NCBI GenBank assembly: GCA_964392105.1
Contig: CAYMPA010000064.1
Location: 1 to 15,345, forward strand
Source: UBA7359 sp964392105
GTDB taxonomy: Bacteria; Pseudomonadota; Gammaproteobacteria; Eutrophobiales; Eutrophobiaceae
Direction of reading: 5' to 3'
DNA length: 15,345 nt
Notes under the pieces: generated by a model
Databases searched by the model: none
The model's input: the letters and a program-made list of their open reading frames with translations, nothing else
Told to the model about the DNA's origin: nothing
Part shown: positions 7,158 through 14,414 of the stretch, one piece after another
How positions within the stretch are numbered: position 1 is the stretch's first letter
Layout of the letters: every line of letters begins with the position of its first letter
Made by a program: the position numbers and the translations under genes

Positions 7158-7163
7158 TATAAT
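7158..7163 (+). promoter_or_regulatory. -10 box candidate for the AsmA-family gene
   Basis: TATAAT matches the -10 consensus 42 bp upstream of the AsmA-family start. No convincing -35 box lies 16-18 bp upstream, and the surroundings are very AT-rich, so chance is possible. Confidence 0.3.
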
Positions 7164-7204
7164 AAGCTTAATTATCAATAAGAAATTTTCAAAAGGACTC
7201 GGTC

Positions 7205-9466
7205 ATGGGAAAGATAATTAAAATTCTGATTGTTCTCGTTCTAATCGTTATTGTTGCCCTGGTTGGCATCATTTTTACTACCGATATTAATCAATATAAA
7301 GACCAGATTGTCCAGATCGTTAAAGACAATACAGGAAGAGACTTTGAGATTAGTGGCGATCTGAAAATAGCCCCTTCCTTAATACCCACTGTTGCCGTGG
7401 AAGGCGTTTCACTTGGGAATGCCAGCTGGGCCAAAGAAAAGAATATGCTGAGTGTGGCCAAATTTGAGGCCCAGGTTGCTCTCATGCCTTTACTAAAAAA
7501 GAATATCCAGGTTAAGCGATTAATCCTTATTGAACCCATAATATTGCTGGAGACAAATAAAAAAGGAGAAGGAAACTGGGTGATTGGAACAATGGAGAGC
7601 AAAAAGCCAGCAGAGGTTACCACCGAATCCCACCCCACCGAATTGCCCGCCTTTAATATCAACGAGGTGCAAATTTTAGATGCAAAACTAAGCTATACGG
7701 ATGGCACAACAGGAACCGCGACTAAAATTATAATCAATGAACTCAGTGCCAACACCGATGGATTTGACGAGCCAATGGATTTGTTATTCAAGGCGTCCTA
7801 TAACGATATTCCCATCTCACTTAATGGAACCCTGGGTTCACTTGACAATTTAACGGCTGATAAAGATTTTCCAATTGATATCGAAACAACAGTAGGCGAT
7901 ATTCAAGCCAGCATTAAAGGTAATATAGCCGAACCTAGTAAGGCAAAAGGTTTTGATGTTTCATTATCATTACAGATGGACTCATTAGCATCACTGGAAA
8001 AATTTGCAAAAAAGGAAATGCCGGCATTTGGCCCGATCAATATCTCCGGAAATTTTTCAGAAAGCGAAGGCGCCTATTTAATTAAAGAATTAAAAGCCAA
8101 TCTTGGAAAAGCAACGCTCGGTGTTGATGGAAAAATAAATGACCCTAAAAATGCAAAGGGACTTGAATTGGCCATTAAATTTAATGTGCCATCGCTATCG
8201 GATTTAAATGTACTTGCCGGTATTGAGTTACCAGCAATTGGTCCCGTCACACTATCCAGTAATGTTTCAGATAAAGACGGTGCTTATCAATTAAAGGGGT
8301 TAAAATTCAAGGCAGCCAATACTGATTTATCCGGAGATGTCTCTGTCAATATTTCTGGCAAGCGCCCTGCCCTGACTGCAAAATTAAACTTCAATACGAT
8401 TGATTTGGTCCCATTTGCAAGTGAAGAGAAAGAAAAAGTAAAGAAAGAAAAAGTATTTCCCTCTGATCCATTGCCTATAGACACACTAAAATCTGCAGAT
8501 GCCAATATCAGTATTGGTGTAAAGAAAATTCTAACCAAACAAATGCAAATTAATGATGCGAACGTTACAGTCAAATTACAAAATGGTTCGCTAACCTTGT
8601 CTCCATTCAAGGCAAAATTATTAGGTGGCACATTAAATTCTAAAATCAGTCTTGATGGCAGCAAGAAAACCCCTGCACTAGGTTTAAATATTGATTTAAA
8701 GAATATACATCCTGATCAGTTACCTGATCTTAAAGAGCAAATAACTGGAGCAATAACCAATGCCAAAATTTCAGCTAAAGGTTCGGGTAAAAGTGTAAGC
8801 GCTATTATGGCAGGACTAAATGGAAACCTTTTGGTTAAGATAGATAAAGGCGTACTTAAAAGTTCTAAAGCGGATGCGGCAAGTTCGGATATTTTCATGG
8901 AAACATATCGCATGTTAAATCCAACAGCCAAAGGCGACGATCAAACTACAATTGAGTGTGGTGTCGTTAAATTTGATATTAAAAACGGCATGGCGAAGAC
9001 AGATAAAGGAATTGCGTTAGCGACAAACAAAATGAATGTCATTGGTAGTGGTGAAATTAACCTTAAAACCGAAACACTCGATATTGGAGTCAATCCAAAG
9101 GCACGTGAGGGTGTTGGTGTTAGCACCGGGCAACTCGCTGAACTGGTGCGACTTAAAGGCACGCTCGCCAACCCCGAAGCCGGAATTGATACCAAGGCGG
9201 CTGTCATGGCGGGTGTTTCGGCAGGCACCGCTGTTGCCACTGGTGGATTGTCTATTCTTGCCCAAGGCTTATTTGATAAAGCGACAGCTGATGAAAATCC
9301 TTGTGATACTGCACTAGGAATAGCACCGAAGAAGAAACCGGTAACAGAAAAATCTGTAGCAGAAAAACCAGCAAAAGAAAAAAGTACTGTGGAAAAAACA
9401 ACCGATACGGTTAAAGACGCAGCTAGTGCGATTGGAGATAAACTTAAGGGGCTATTCGGAAATTAA
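7205..9466 (+). CDS. AsmA-family envelope protein
   Basis: A 753-residue protein anchored in the inner membrane by one N-terminal segment (residues 4-24) with the rest in the periplasm. The region at 25-125 (NTGRDFEISGDLKI, PTVAVEGVSLGNASW, VALMPLLKKNIQVKRLILIEP) is the standard AsmA N-terminal domain. The middle is beta-rich and contains two related units near residues 275 and 341 (PAFGPINISGNFSESEGAYL and PAIGPVTLSSNVSDKDGAYQ). The end resembles the AsmA C-terminus (GTLANPEAGID, then a Gly/Ala-rich hydrophobic stretch and DENPCDTALG), followed by a Lys/Glu/Thr-rich low-complexity tail. AsmA-like proteins are now seen as bridge-like proteins involved in phospholipid transport and outer-membrane homeostasis. 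AAGGA precedes the ATG at good spacing. The stop lies 6 bp from the stop of the convergent radical SAM gene. Confidence 0.9.
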   Translation: MGKIIKILIVLVLIVIVALVGIIFTTDINQYKDQIVQIVKDNTGRDFEISGDLKIAPSLIPTVAVEGVSLGNASWAKEKNMLSVAKFEAQVALMPLLKKNIQVKRLILIEPIILLETNKKGEGNWVIGTMESKKPAEVTTESHPTELPAFNINEVQILDAKLSYTDGTTGTATKIIINELSANTDGFDEPMDLLFKASYNDIPISLNGTLGSLDNLTADKDFPIDIETTVGDIQASIKGNIAEPSKAKGFDVSLSLQMDSLASLEKFAKKEMPAFGPINISGNFSESEGAYLIKELKANLGKATLGVDGKINDPKNAKGLELAIKFNVPSLSDLNVLAGIELPAIGPVTLSSNVSDKDGAYQLKGLKFKAANTDLSGDVSVNISGKRPALTAKLNFNTIDLVPFASEEKEKVKKEKVFPSDPLPIDTLKSADANISIGVKKILTKQMQINDANVTVKLQNGSLTLSPFKAKLLGGTLNSKISLDGSKKTPALGLNIDLKNIHPDQLPDLKEQITGAITNAKISAKGSGKSVSAIMAGLNGNLLVKIDKGVLKSSKADAASSDIFMETYRMLNPTAKGDDQTTIECGVVKFDIKNGMAKTDKGIALATNKMNVIGSGEINLKTETLDIGVNPKAREGVGVSTGQLAELVRLKGTLANPEAGIDTKAAVMAGVSAGTAVATGGLSILAQGLFDKATADENPCDTALGIAPKKKPVTEKSVAEKPAKEKSTVEKTTDTVKDAASAIGDKLKGLFGN

Positions 9467-9472
9467 ACATCA

Positions 9473-10321
9473 TTAATGCGAAATTGTTACATCAAGAGAT
9501 AGTTCATTCATCCTGAGCGCAAAATCCTCCAACCAGGATTCAGGCAGTTTTTTAATCATCTTGGCTTCAGGCTGCAATGATGGACGTTCAACACCATAAA
9601 GCAATATACCTTTAACAGGTATATTTCGGCTTATAGTCGCCTGAAGTAAATTAATATAAGCGTTAGTCTCAGCCTCATCTGGAGGTTGGTTCTTATATGA
9701 AAAAACACAGGTTTGAATCCATGTAGGACAAAGTTCAGCGGAAACCTTTAACCGTTTAAGCGTTGACGTATTCGAACCCCGTACTTGATTTATTGTTGCA
9801 ATGCCCGAAGGTGTTGCACTATCAATCTTAAACCAGACTTCCCCATTCATTTTAGCGAGTTTTTTCAGGCCTTTCTTAACATGAATACGATTAACCCTAC
9901 TGCCATTTGTTATCAGTACACATTTAATAATATTGAGTAATCCATATTCTTTTAATACAAGCTCAATCAAATCTACAACCTGATCAAACTCATTGGCTGT
10001 TGTCGGCTCACCATTACCAGATATTGCAATGTCTTTAATGACTCGATATTCTTCTGGTACTTCTTCCCTGTCATAAAACTCACCGTGTACGACATCGGCT
10101 AGAAAATTACGTAATTCATGGCCTAATTTATCGAGATTGACCGATGGTGCGCTCCCTCGAATCAAATCTGGTACCTGGCAATAGATGCAACGCCAATTGC
10201 AGGCATTATTAATATTTAAATTAATCCCAATTGAAAGCCCGCCCGCACGGCGAGAAAGAACTGGATAAACATAGGTTAAGCCGGCCTTATTGCGATCGTG
10301 GTTGCTCGTTGTAAGAGTCAC
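9473..10321 (-). CDS. Radical SAM protein, COG0731-like
   Basis: A 282-residue protein. The [4Fe-4S] motif is CNWRCIYC (Cys41, Cys45, Cys48), preceded by LSIGINLN. The SAM-contacting motif SGNGEPT lies at 101-107, and a further strand is VLITNGSRV. The overall pattern (GLSIGINL, CNWRCIYCQ, SGNGEPT, FKIDSATP) resembles the radical SAM group annotated as wyosine base formation-like in bacteria, whose true substrates are mostly unknown. No tRNA wybutosine pathway exists in bacteria, so that name should not be taken as function. The start is GTG at 10319-10321; an in-frame stop lies three codons upstream, so no longer form is possible. The gene lies 104 bp downstream of the EF-hand gene. Confidence 0.85.
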   Translation of the reverse strand: MTLTTSNHDRNKAGLTYVYPVLSRRAGGLSIGINLNINNACNWRCIYCQVPDLIRGSAPSVNLDKLGHELRNFLADVVHGEFYDREEVPEEYRVIKDIAISGNGEPTTANEFDQVVDLIELVLKEYGLLNIIKCVLITNGSRVNRIHVKKGLKKLAKMNGEVWFKIDSATPSGIATINQVRGSNTSTLKRLKVSAELCPTWIQTCVFSYKNQPPDEAETNAYINLLQATISRNIPVKGILLYGVERPSLQPEAKMIKKLPESWLEDFALRMNELSLDVTISH

Positions 10322-10425
10322 TCTGTTTTAAAATGTAATAGGTGATAAATCTCAGGAAGGCATCAAAACTCTAAAGCTGACTATACTAAAGCACATTGAA
10401 ATGTTTGCTGTATCAAACAGGAATA

Positions 10426-10647
10426 CTAGTGTTGTTCGCCCCACCAGGCCATGAATTCTTCAAAATCGATTAAATTATTATTGTCAGTATCAATTTTACT
10501 AAAACCTTTTTTCAGTTGCTCATGATCAATATTAAAACCAAGTCCCTTGATTAGTTCGGTAAATTCAGAAAATTCCAACACGCCATTTTTTTTACTATCG
10601 AAACTATTAAATAATGCCAGCATATCTTCATAATCAAGATCGTTCAT
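10426..10647 (-). CDS. Small two-EF-hand protein
   Basis: A 73-residue acidic protein made almost entirely of one EF-hand pair. Loop 1 is DSKKNGVLEFSE (17-28), with Asp at position 1, Asn at 5, Gly at 6 and Glu at 12, but Lys at position 3, which should weaken calcium binding. Loop 2 is DTDNNNLIDFEE (53-64), with all acidic ligands at 1, 3, 9 and 12 and Asn at 5, so it should bind calcium. No signal peptide is seen, so it is cytoplasmic. AAGGGA lies 6 nt upstream of the ATG. Such calmodulin-like miniature proteins occur sporadically in bacteria and their partners are mostly unknown. Neighbours are a radical SAM gene and a lysine-rich coil gene. Confidence 0.88.
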   Translation of the reverse strand: MNDLDYEDMLALFNSFDSKKNGVLEFSEFTELIKGLGFNIDHEQLKKGFSKIDTDNNNLIDFEEFMAWWGEQH

Positions 10648-10806
10648 AAAAGATCCCTTATTTCAGCCTTCTAATAATTAATAGTTCATACTAAATTAAA
10701 AATGATGTCCGATACCGAGGTTGATTGTTCAAGTCCGCCTATAGCGACCATTGTGACTACGAGCGTGAAAGAGATATAGGTAGAACATTGAAACATTTAT
10801 TTTTAT

Positions 10807-11046
10807 CTACTGTTCTTTTATCAATTTAATACCTTTTTTACGCTGTGCATAGATTACGTCTATTTCCTGCTGTAAACGTTTTCGTTTTCCTGCATTCTTT
10901 TCAGCATCCAGTTTTCCCTTGAGTTTACGTTCTCTTTTTTTCAGCTTCTTGAGAATATCTTTAATATCTGATTTCTCTTTTTCCCTTTTCTTTTTATCCA
11001 AATCAAAGAATGTTTTTAATTTGTCTAACAGTTTTTTCTGTTTCAT
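10807..11046 (-). CDS. Lysine-rich coiled-coil small protein
   Basis: A 79-residue, strongly basic protein with about 27 lysines. From residue 18 it is predicted to be nearly continuous helix with heptad-like spacing (IKDILKKLKKRERKLKGKLDAEKN, then a break at AGKR, then LQQEIDVIYAQRKKGIKLIKE), suggesting a helical hairpin. The last segment is less repetitive and looks conserved rather than random. AAGG lies 8 nt before the ATG. It starts 41 bp after the transporter gene on the same strand and is probably co-transcribed with it. No signal peptide or membrane segment. I do not recognise a named family. Confidence 0.7.
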   Translation of the reverse strand: MKQKKLLDKLKTFFDLDKKKREKEKSDIKDILKKLKKRERKLKGKLDAEKNAGKRKRLQQEIDVIYAQRKKGIKLIKEQ

Positions 11047-11087
11047 TATATTGGCCTTACTAGTAATAGATTGATACTCACTGTATA

Positions 11088-12890
11088 TTATTCGCTTGTC
11101 CCACGTATACTGGTAATTTCATCGTCATCCAGGGCAAGCTTGCGTTCAGCCTTGGTAAGCTCACGTTCATGCGCTACAAAAAGAGTTTCAAAAAATTGAG
11201 CCAGATTGCTCTTTATTTCAAATAGATAAGAACTGTCATTAATCAGGGAAGTCCCTGTATCAGGGGCAATCTTGCCATTCCTGATAAGTTCATCGATTTC
11301 ATTATTCAGTTTTTCCTCACTTTCTTCCATGGAAATCTTGATTGAATCCATGGACAGGATCTTGATATCGGGATCGGGTTCATGTCTGATATTTTCCAGT
11401 TCTCTGAGCAGCAGGGCGAGTTTCAATCTAATATTTTGATATTCCTGGGATGCATATTCGTTTTCTGATTGACTGAATTTCAATAAATTCTTTTGCAGGT
11501 GTTTGATCGACTTGATGGCCTCAACAATATTCCTGTTCGCCCTGCGCAGCCAGTGCAAATCACCTGATTGCTCAAGCTGCCAGTTAAACCTGACTTGACT
11601 GATAAAGGCAATGATTGCACTGAAGATACCTTTAATATTCTTGTCATATCTTGCGTCGATATCCACTTTCGAAATTTTCTTTCTTGTACTGAGCAGTTGT
11701 TCGAGGTCTGTATCCGAATTAACTTCAACCTTGCTGAAACCAATAACATCCGCAATTATGTCAATAGCATTATCATAGAGATGAAGTGTTTCCATACGCA
11801 CGGCCTCTACAGCAGTATCCGCATAGTCCAGGGCCGATTCAGTCAGGAATTTCGGTTGTTCTACAGGTGACTCCTTCTCCTTGAATATTTTTTCCAGCCA
11901 CCCGACCATCATGTTGATAAAAGGGATCATGACAACAATTCCGACCAAATTGAAGATGGTGTGAAACACGGCGAGTTTCAGTGAGTAATCATCGTCTGCT
12001 ATTCCGACAGCAGCACTCAAACTATCAACGACTTGCACAAACTGGTGAATAAATAATATGGCGATAAAGGCTGTGGCAAGATTGAAAATCAAATGTGCAC
12101 CCGCAAGCCGCTTGCCCTGGATATTGGCACTCATAGACCCGATGATGGCTGTAATGGTGGTTCCGACATTTGCACCGATAGCAAGGGCCAATCCATTCTC
12201 ATATGTGATCTGCTGTGCGGCCAGTGCAGTGATAATCAAAACCAGCGTTGCATGACTTGATTGCATGACAACGGTTGCAAAAATACCGATGGCTGTATAT
12301 ATGAACAAACCACGATAGCCGGGAATGGCAAATGCTGAAAGATCGATACTATCCTTGAATGCTTCGAACCCCTCTTTCATGAAGTGTATACCCAGAAACA
12401 GAAATCCGAGACCGGCAAAAATATATCCTATACCATTCAGCGCCTTTGATTTTTGAAAAATCAGCAATACGCCGAATACCAGCATGGGCATGGCATAAGC
12501 GGATATCTTTACTTTCAGGCCAAAACCAGCAACCAGCCAGGCCCCGGTCGTGGTTCCGAGATTTGCACCAAAAATAATCCCGATGCCGGCAGCCAGGCCA
12601 ATCAGCCCGGCGCTCAGAAATGAAATCGTAATAACCGATACAAGTGAACTTGACTGGAGGATCGTTGTTGACACGACACCAAAACCGAGGCTTTTCCATA
12701 AAGAACCCGTCGTATGACGCAGGATTTTTTCAAGGACGCCACCGGTAAATGCCCTGAATCCTTGCTCAAGTGACAACATCCCAAATAAAAAAATTGACAC
12801 GCCTGCAGCAATTTGCTTGAAATCAGGGCTTATCCAGAACCCATAAGCCAGGATTATGAATATTGTTGGAAGCAGTATTTTTCTAAACAT
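11088..12890 (-). CDS. Na/Pi cotransporter family protein with PhoU-like tail
   Basis: A 600-residue protein when started at the ATG of MFRKILLP (12888-12890). A GTG 30 codons upstream is possible but has no ribosome site and would add an unlikely polar head. Residues 1-335 hold about eight to nine membrane segments with the inverted-repeat signatures of the Na/Pi-II family: QSSS (79-82) with GANLGTTTG (108-116), and QSSH (210-213) with GANVGTT (239-245). The second QSS motif ends in His instead of Ser. Residues about 350-580 are soluble, helical and PhoU-like (YADTAVEAVRMETLHLYDNA), a domain often fused to bacterial members. Predicted role: sodium-driven phosphate transport across the inner membrane. 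The lysine-rich gene follows directly. Confidence 0.88.
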   Translation of the reverse strand: MFRKILLPTIFIILAYGFWISPDFKQIAAGVSIFLFGMLSLEQGFRAFTGGVLEKILRHTTGSLWKSLGFGVVSTTILQSSSLVSVITISFLSAGLIGLAAGIGIIFGANLGTTTGAWLVAGFGLKVKISAYAMPMLVFGVLLIFQKSKALNGIGYIFAGLGFLFLGIHFMKEGFEAFKDSIDLSAFAIPGYRGLFIYTAIGIFATVVMQSSHATLVLIITALAAQQITYENGLALAIGANVGTTITAIIGSMSANIQGKRLAGAHLIFNLATAFIAILFIHQFVQVVDSLSAAVGIADDDYSLKLAVFHTIFNLVGIVVMIPFINMMVGWLEKIFKEKESPVEQPKFLTESALDYADTAVEAVRMETLHLYDNAIDIIADVIGFSKVEVNSDTDLEQLLSTRKKISKVDIDARYDKNIKGIFSAIIAFISQVRFNWQLEQSGDLHWLRRANRNIVEAIKSIKHLQKNLLKFSQSENEYASQEYQNIRLKLALLLRELENIRHEPDPDIKILSMDSIKISMEESEEKLNNEIDELIRNGKIAPDTGTSLINDSSYLFEIKSNLAQFFETLFVAHERELTKAERKLALDDDEITSIRGTSE

Positions 12891-13286
12891 TGATAAGCAA
12901 CATTTTAAAAATATGTTTATTTGAATATTTATTATTCTTTCTATCTCATTACTAAATCGGCAATTTTTATACCATATCACTTTAATAATTTAATAATAGA
13001 ATAATTATATACCTGCATGATACGTGCATCACTAACAATTCCATGTTTTGTTTAAATAAATCGCAAGATGTATCTCGTTTTGCGATTTTTCCTTTCAAAT
13101 CCGTTGTCATTTGGATGTCACTTAACAATGAATTTTTCTATTCCATATAACAAAGACATTGAGTCAGGAAGGTATAGAGGCACACATTCGTACCGTCATA
13201 GCAATACAAGCAGAGGAATTTAATCAGTGTAGATATTTATGGTCAGAGACTTGTTTTATTCTACAAACTTACCTTGTTGATATAAA
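12891..13286. other. Intergenic stretch between transporter and tRNA region
   Basis: No convincing gene is present. The left part is the AT-rich promoter region of the transporter gene, with -10-like TATAAA and TATAAT boxes on the minus strand but no good -35 box. A perfect hairpin at 13058-13088 separates it from the tRNA genes. Nothing recognisable lies at 13100-13286. Confidence 0.5.
13058..13088. terminator. Bidirectional hairpin downstream of the tRNA genes
   Basis: AAATCGCAA (13058-13066) and TTGCGATTT (13080-13088) are perfect 9-bp arms around a 13-nt loop. On the plus strand a T-run follows directly; on the minus strand an AT-rich ATTTA does. The minus-strand tRNA-Leu transcript is the likely user. 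Confidence 0.5.
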
Positions 13287-13328
13287 TGGTGCCCGGGGAT
13301 CTCGATACCCTTTAGGGTGCGGACTCGA
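13287..13328 (-). repeat. Broken second copy of the tRNA-Leu 3' end
   Basis: TGGTGCCCGGGGA (13287-13299) repeats the 3' end of the tRNA-Leu gene (13401-13413) exactly, including the encoded CCA. The next bases of that gene (GGACTCGA) reappear at 13321-13328, after a 21-nt insertion that replaces a single C. The insertion contains ACCC-TTTA-GGGT, a small hairpin. The copies are 114 bp apart. This looks like an attachment-site or duplication scar at a tRNA 3' end; no integrase is present in the window. Confidence 0.6.
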
Positions 13329-13351
13329 CAAATCTGTTCTCAACAGATTTG
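13329..13351. repeat. Perfect 10-bp hairpin
   Basis: CAAATCTGTT and AACAGATTTG are exact inverted copies around the loop CTC, directly beside the broken tRNA-Leu 3' fragment. No T-run follows on either strand, so it is not a standard terminator; it could protect the 3' end of the tRNA precursor. Confidence 0.5.
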
Positions 13352-13400
13352 AATGGGATATTTACAGTTTCCGATTAAAGCATTTGACCTAACAGATTGA

Positions 13401-13711
13401 TGGTGCCCGGGGACGGACTCGAACCGTCACGACCGTGAAGTCGAGGGATTTTCGTACCAACTACTATTTTCATAGCTCCGTTACTTAAAACGCATTTGTG
13501 GTCTGGACTTTCTCTTTACCTTATTCCAATCAGGATTTTAGGCAGGAGCCGTTAAGTCTCTACACCTTCCTTTTCAGGCTTAGCTCGGGATTGCCACCAT
13601 CATTAAAATGCTGAGGTTTCCCCGAATTTGACTCCATTCACACCAAGTGTTTCCAGCTTGGGTGCTCAATTTACTTAAGTCCCTTGTGTCTACCAATTCC
13701 ACCACCCGGGC
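13401..13711 (-). tRNA. leuZ: tRNA-Leu(UAA) interrupted by a group I intron
   Basis: The gene is split into exon 1 (13677-13711, 35 nt) and exon 2 (13401-13452, 52 nt), giving an 87-nt class II tRNA after splicing. GCCCGGG pairs with CCCGGGC in the acceptor stem, followed by A and the encoded CCA. The D arm contains AATTGGTAGA. The anticodon stem AGGGA/TCCCT closes the loop CTTAAAA, so the anticodon is UAA. The variable arm pairs CGAC with GTCG, and the T arm is GACGG, TTCGAGT, CCGTC. Position after tRNA-Gly and tRNA-Cys behind pgsA matches leuZ in enterobacteria. The intron lies between U34 and A35. The gene starts 33 nt after the end of tRNA-Cys and is probably co-transcribed with it. Confidence 0.95.
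13453..13676 (-). ncRNA. Group I intron in the tRNA-Leu anticodon loop
   Basis: A 224-nt insertion with the group I core in order on the minus strand: P-like ATTGAGC (13664-13670), Q-like AATCCCGAGC (13583-13592), R-like GTGTAGAGACTTAACGG (about 13549-13565) and S-like AAGGTAAAGAGAAAGTCC (13505-13522). AGACT of R and AGTCC of S can form P7. Exon 1 ends in T and the intron ends in G, as group I splicing requires. Site, size and sequence blocks resemble the cyanobacterial and plastid tRNA-Leu(UAA) intron (subgroup IC3 by that likeness). It has no homing endonuclease gene. Splicing is needed for a working tRNA, so it should self-splice. Confidence 0.93.
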
Positions 13712-13744
13712 TAATGGGTGATACTACATCAAAATAACAAATTT

Positions 13745-13818
13745 TGGAGGCTGAGCCCGGAATCGAACCGAGGTCCACGGTTTTGCAAACCGCTGCATAA
13801 CCACTCTGCCACTCAGCC
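13745..13818 (-). tRNA. cysT: tRNA-Cys(GCA)
   Basis: A 74-nt tRNA with acceptor GGCTGAG/CTCAGCC, anticodon stem-loop CGGTTTGCAAAACCG (anticodon GCA), T arm CTCGG, TTCGATT, CCGGG, discriminator T and encoded CCA. It is the only complete copy; truncated heads of the same gene are repeated upstream in the tandem array. The order tRNA-Gly, tRNA-Cys, tRNA-Leu is the conserved gammaproteobacterial one. Confidence 0.97.
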
Positions 13819-14219
13819 AGAGTTTAACTTAATTACTTAATTTTCCTGATTTTGGCTTTGCCAACATTGGTCACTAAACTCAATATCCCTATCTCGTTAA
13901 GTGACACGGCTTCGGACTCCTGTCCTCAGCGTTCGTTGAACTGCGATTCTTTCAGAATCGGTTTCAACTCACCTCTGCCACTCAGCCAGAGTTTAACTTA
14001 ATTACTTAATTTTCCCGATTTTGGCTTTGCCAACATTGGTCACTAAACTCAATATCCCTATCTCGTTAAGTNNNNNNNNNNNNNNNNNNNNNNNNNNNNN
14101 NNNNNNNNNNNNNNNNNNNNNNNNNNNNNNNNNNNNNNNNNNNNNNNNNNNNNNNNNNNNNNNNNNNNNNNACTGCGATTCTTTCAGAATCGGTTTCAAC
14201 TCACCTCTGCCACTCAGCC
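13804..14219 (-). repeat. 169-bp tandem repeat carrying tRNA-Cys 5' heads
   Basis: The block CTCTGCCACTCAGCC, which is the complement of the first 15 nt of tRNA-Cys, occurs at 13804-13818 (the real gene), 13973-13987 and 14205-14219. Between the first two lies a 169-bp unit; the following unit is identical over the readable part except one base (CCTG versus CCCG), and the unit is then cut by the N gap. In the two extra copies the tRNA head runs into GTGAGTTG instead of the D loop, so they are dead. Each unit also holds a strong hairpin (13935-13968, with CGATTCT/AGAATCG and outer GTTGAA/TTCAAC) and TTGGC-TTT-GCCAA (13852-13864). The near-identity implies recent amplification. Confidence 0.88.
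14072..14171. other. Assembly gap of 100 N
   Basis: Exactly 100 N, the usual placeholder for unknown length, inside the tandem repeat. By alignment with the first unit the bases missing between the flanks are 13903-13939, so the true gap should be 37 bp or 37 plus a multiple of 169 bp. Confidence 0.9.
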
Positions 14220-14257
14220 AGAGTTTTCACAAAATAAATTTTATTCGTTCAAAATAC

Positions 14258-14282
14258 AAAACCCCGGGGAAAACCGGGGTTT
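14258..14282 (-). terminator. Rho-independent terminator after tRNA-Gly
   Basis: AAACCCCGG (14259-14267) and CCGGGGTTT (14274-14282) are perfect arms around a 6-nt loop. On the minus strand the stem is followed by a T-rich run. It lies just downstream of tRNA-Gly, so tRNA-Gly is probably a separate transcript from tRNA-Cys and tRNA-Leu. Confidence 0.85.
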
Positions 14283-14291
14283 CCTTGGATT

Positions 14292-14366
14292 TGGAGCGGG
14301 AAACGAGATTTGAACTCGCGACCCTCACGTTGGCAACGTGACGCTCTACCACTGAGCTATTCCCGC
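14292..14366 (-). tRNA. glyW: tRNA-Gly(GCC)
   Basis: A 75-nt tRNA with acceptor GCGGGAA/TTCCCGC, D arm AGCTCAGTGGTAGAGC, anticodon arm TCACGTTGCCAACGTGA (anticodon GCC), T arm GCGAG, TTCAAAT, CTCGT, discriminator T and encoded CCA. It has its own strong promoter and terminator. Confidence 0.97.
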
Positions 14367-14377
14367 GGAGGACGCAT

Positions 14378-14405
14378 ATTGTAGTCACGGTCATTGATGT
14401 GTCAA
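14378..14405 (-). promoter_or_regulatory. Sigma-70 promoter of tRNA-Gly
   Basis: On the minus strand TTGACA (14400-14405, exact consensus) and TACAAT (14378-14383) are 16 bp apart, and the tRNA begins 11 bp after the -10 box. The intervening GCGTCCTCC is a GC-rich discriminator, the kind linked to stringent control of stable RNA promoters. Confidence 0.85.
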
Positions 14406-14414
14406 CAAAATTAC

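Noticed and set aside
10720..10760. tRNA-like GTTCAAGTCC followed by GCGACCA
   Set aside because: The bases flanking the T-loop-like word do not pair as a T stem and no acceptor or anticodon arm could be found upstream.
12891..12980. 30-residue N-terminal extension of the Na/Pi transporter from a GTG
   Set aside because: No ribosome site precedes the GTG, the extra residues are polar and AT-driven, and the ATG at 12890 begins directly with the expected membrane segment.
13159..13392. Plus-strand frame of 77 codons
   Set aside because: It starts at a TTG, runs through the duplicated tRNA-Leu 3' end and a perfect hairpin, and its sequence shows no domain; coding is unlikely.
13804..14219. CRISPR array
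   Set aside because: The repeat is a full 169-bp tandem unit without unique spacers, so it is not repeat-spacer in form.
14002..14341. Frames on both strands across the N gap and tRNA-Gly
   Set aside because: They consist of repeat sequence, N and antisense tRNA (giving the familiar RETRFELATLTLAT-type spurious peptide).
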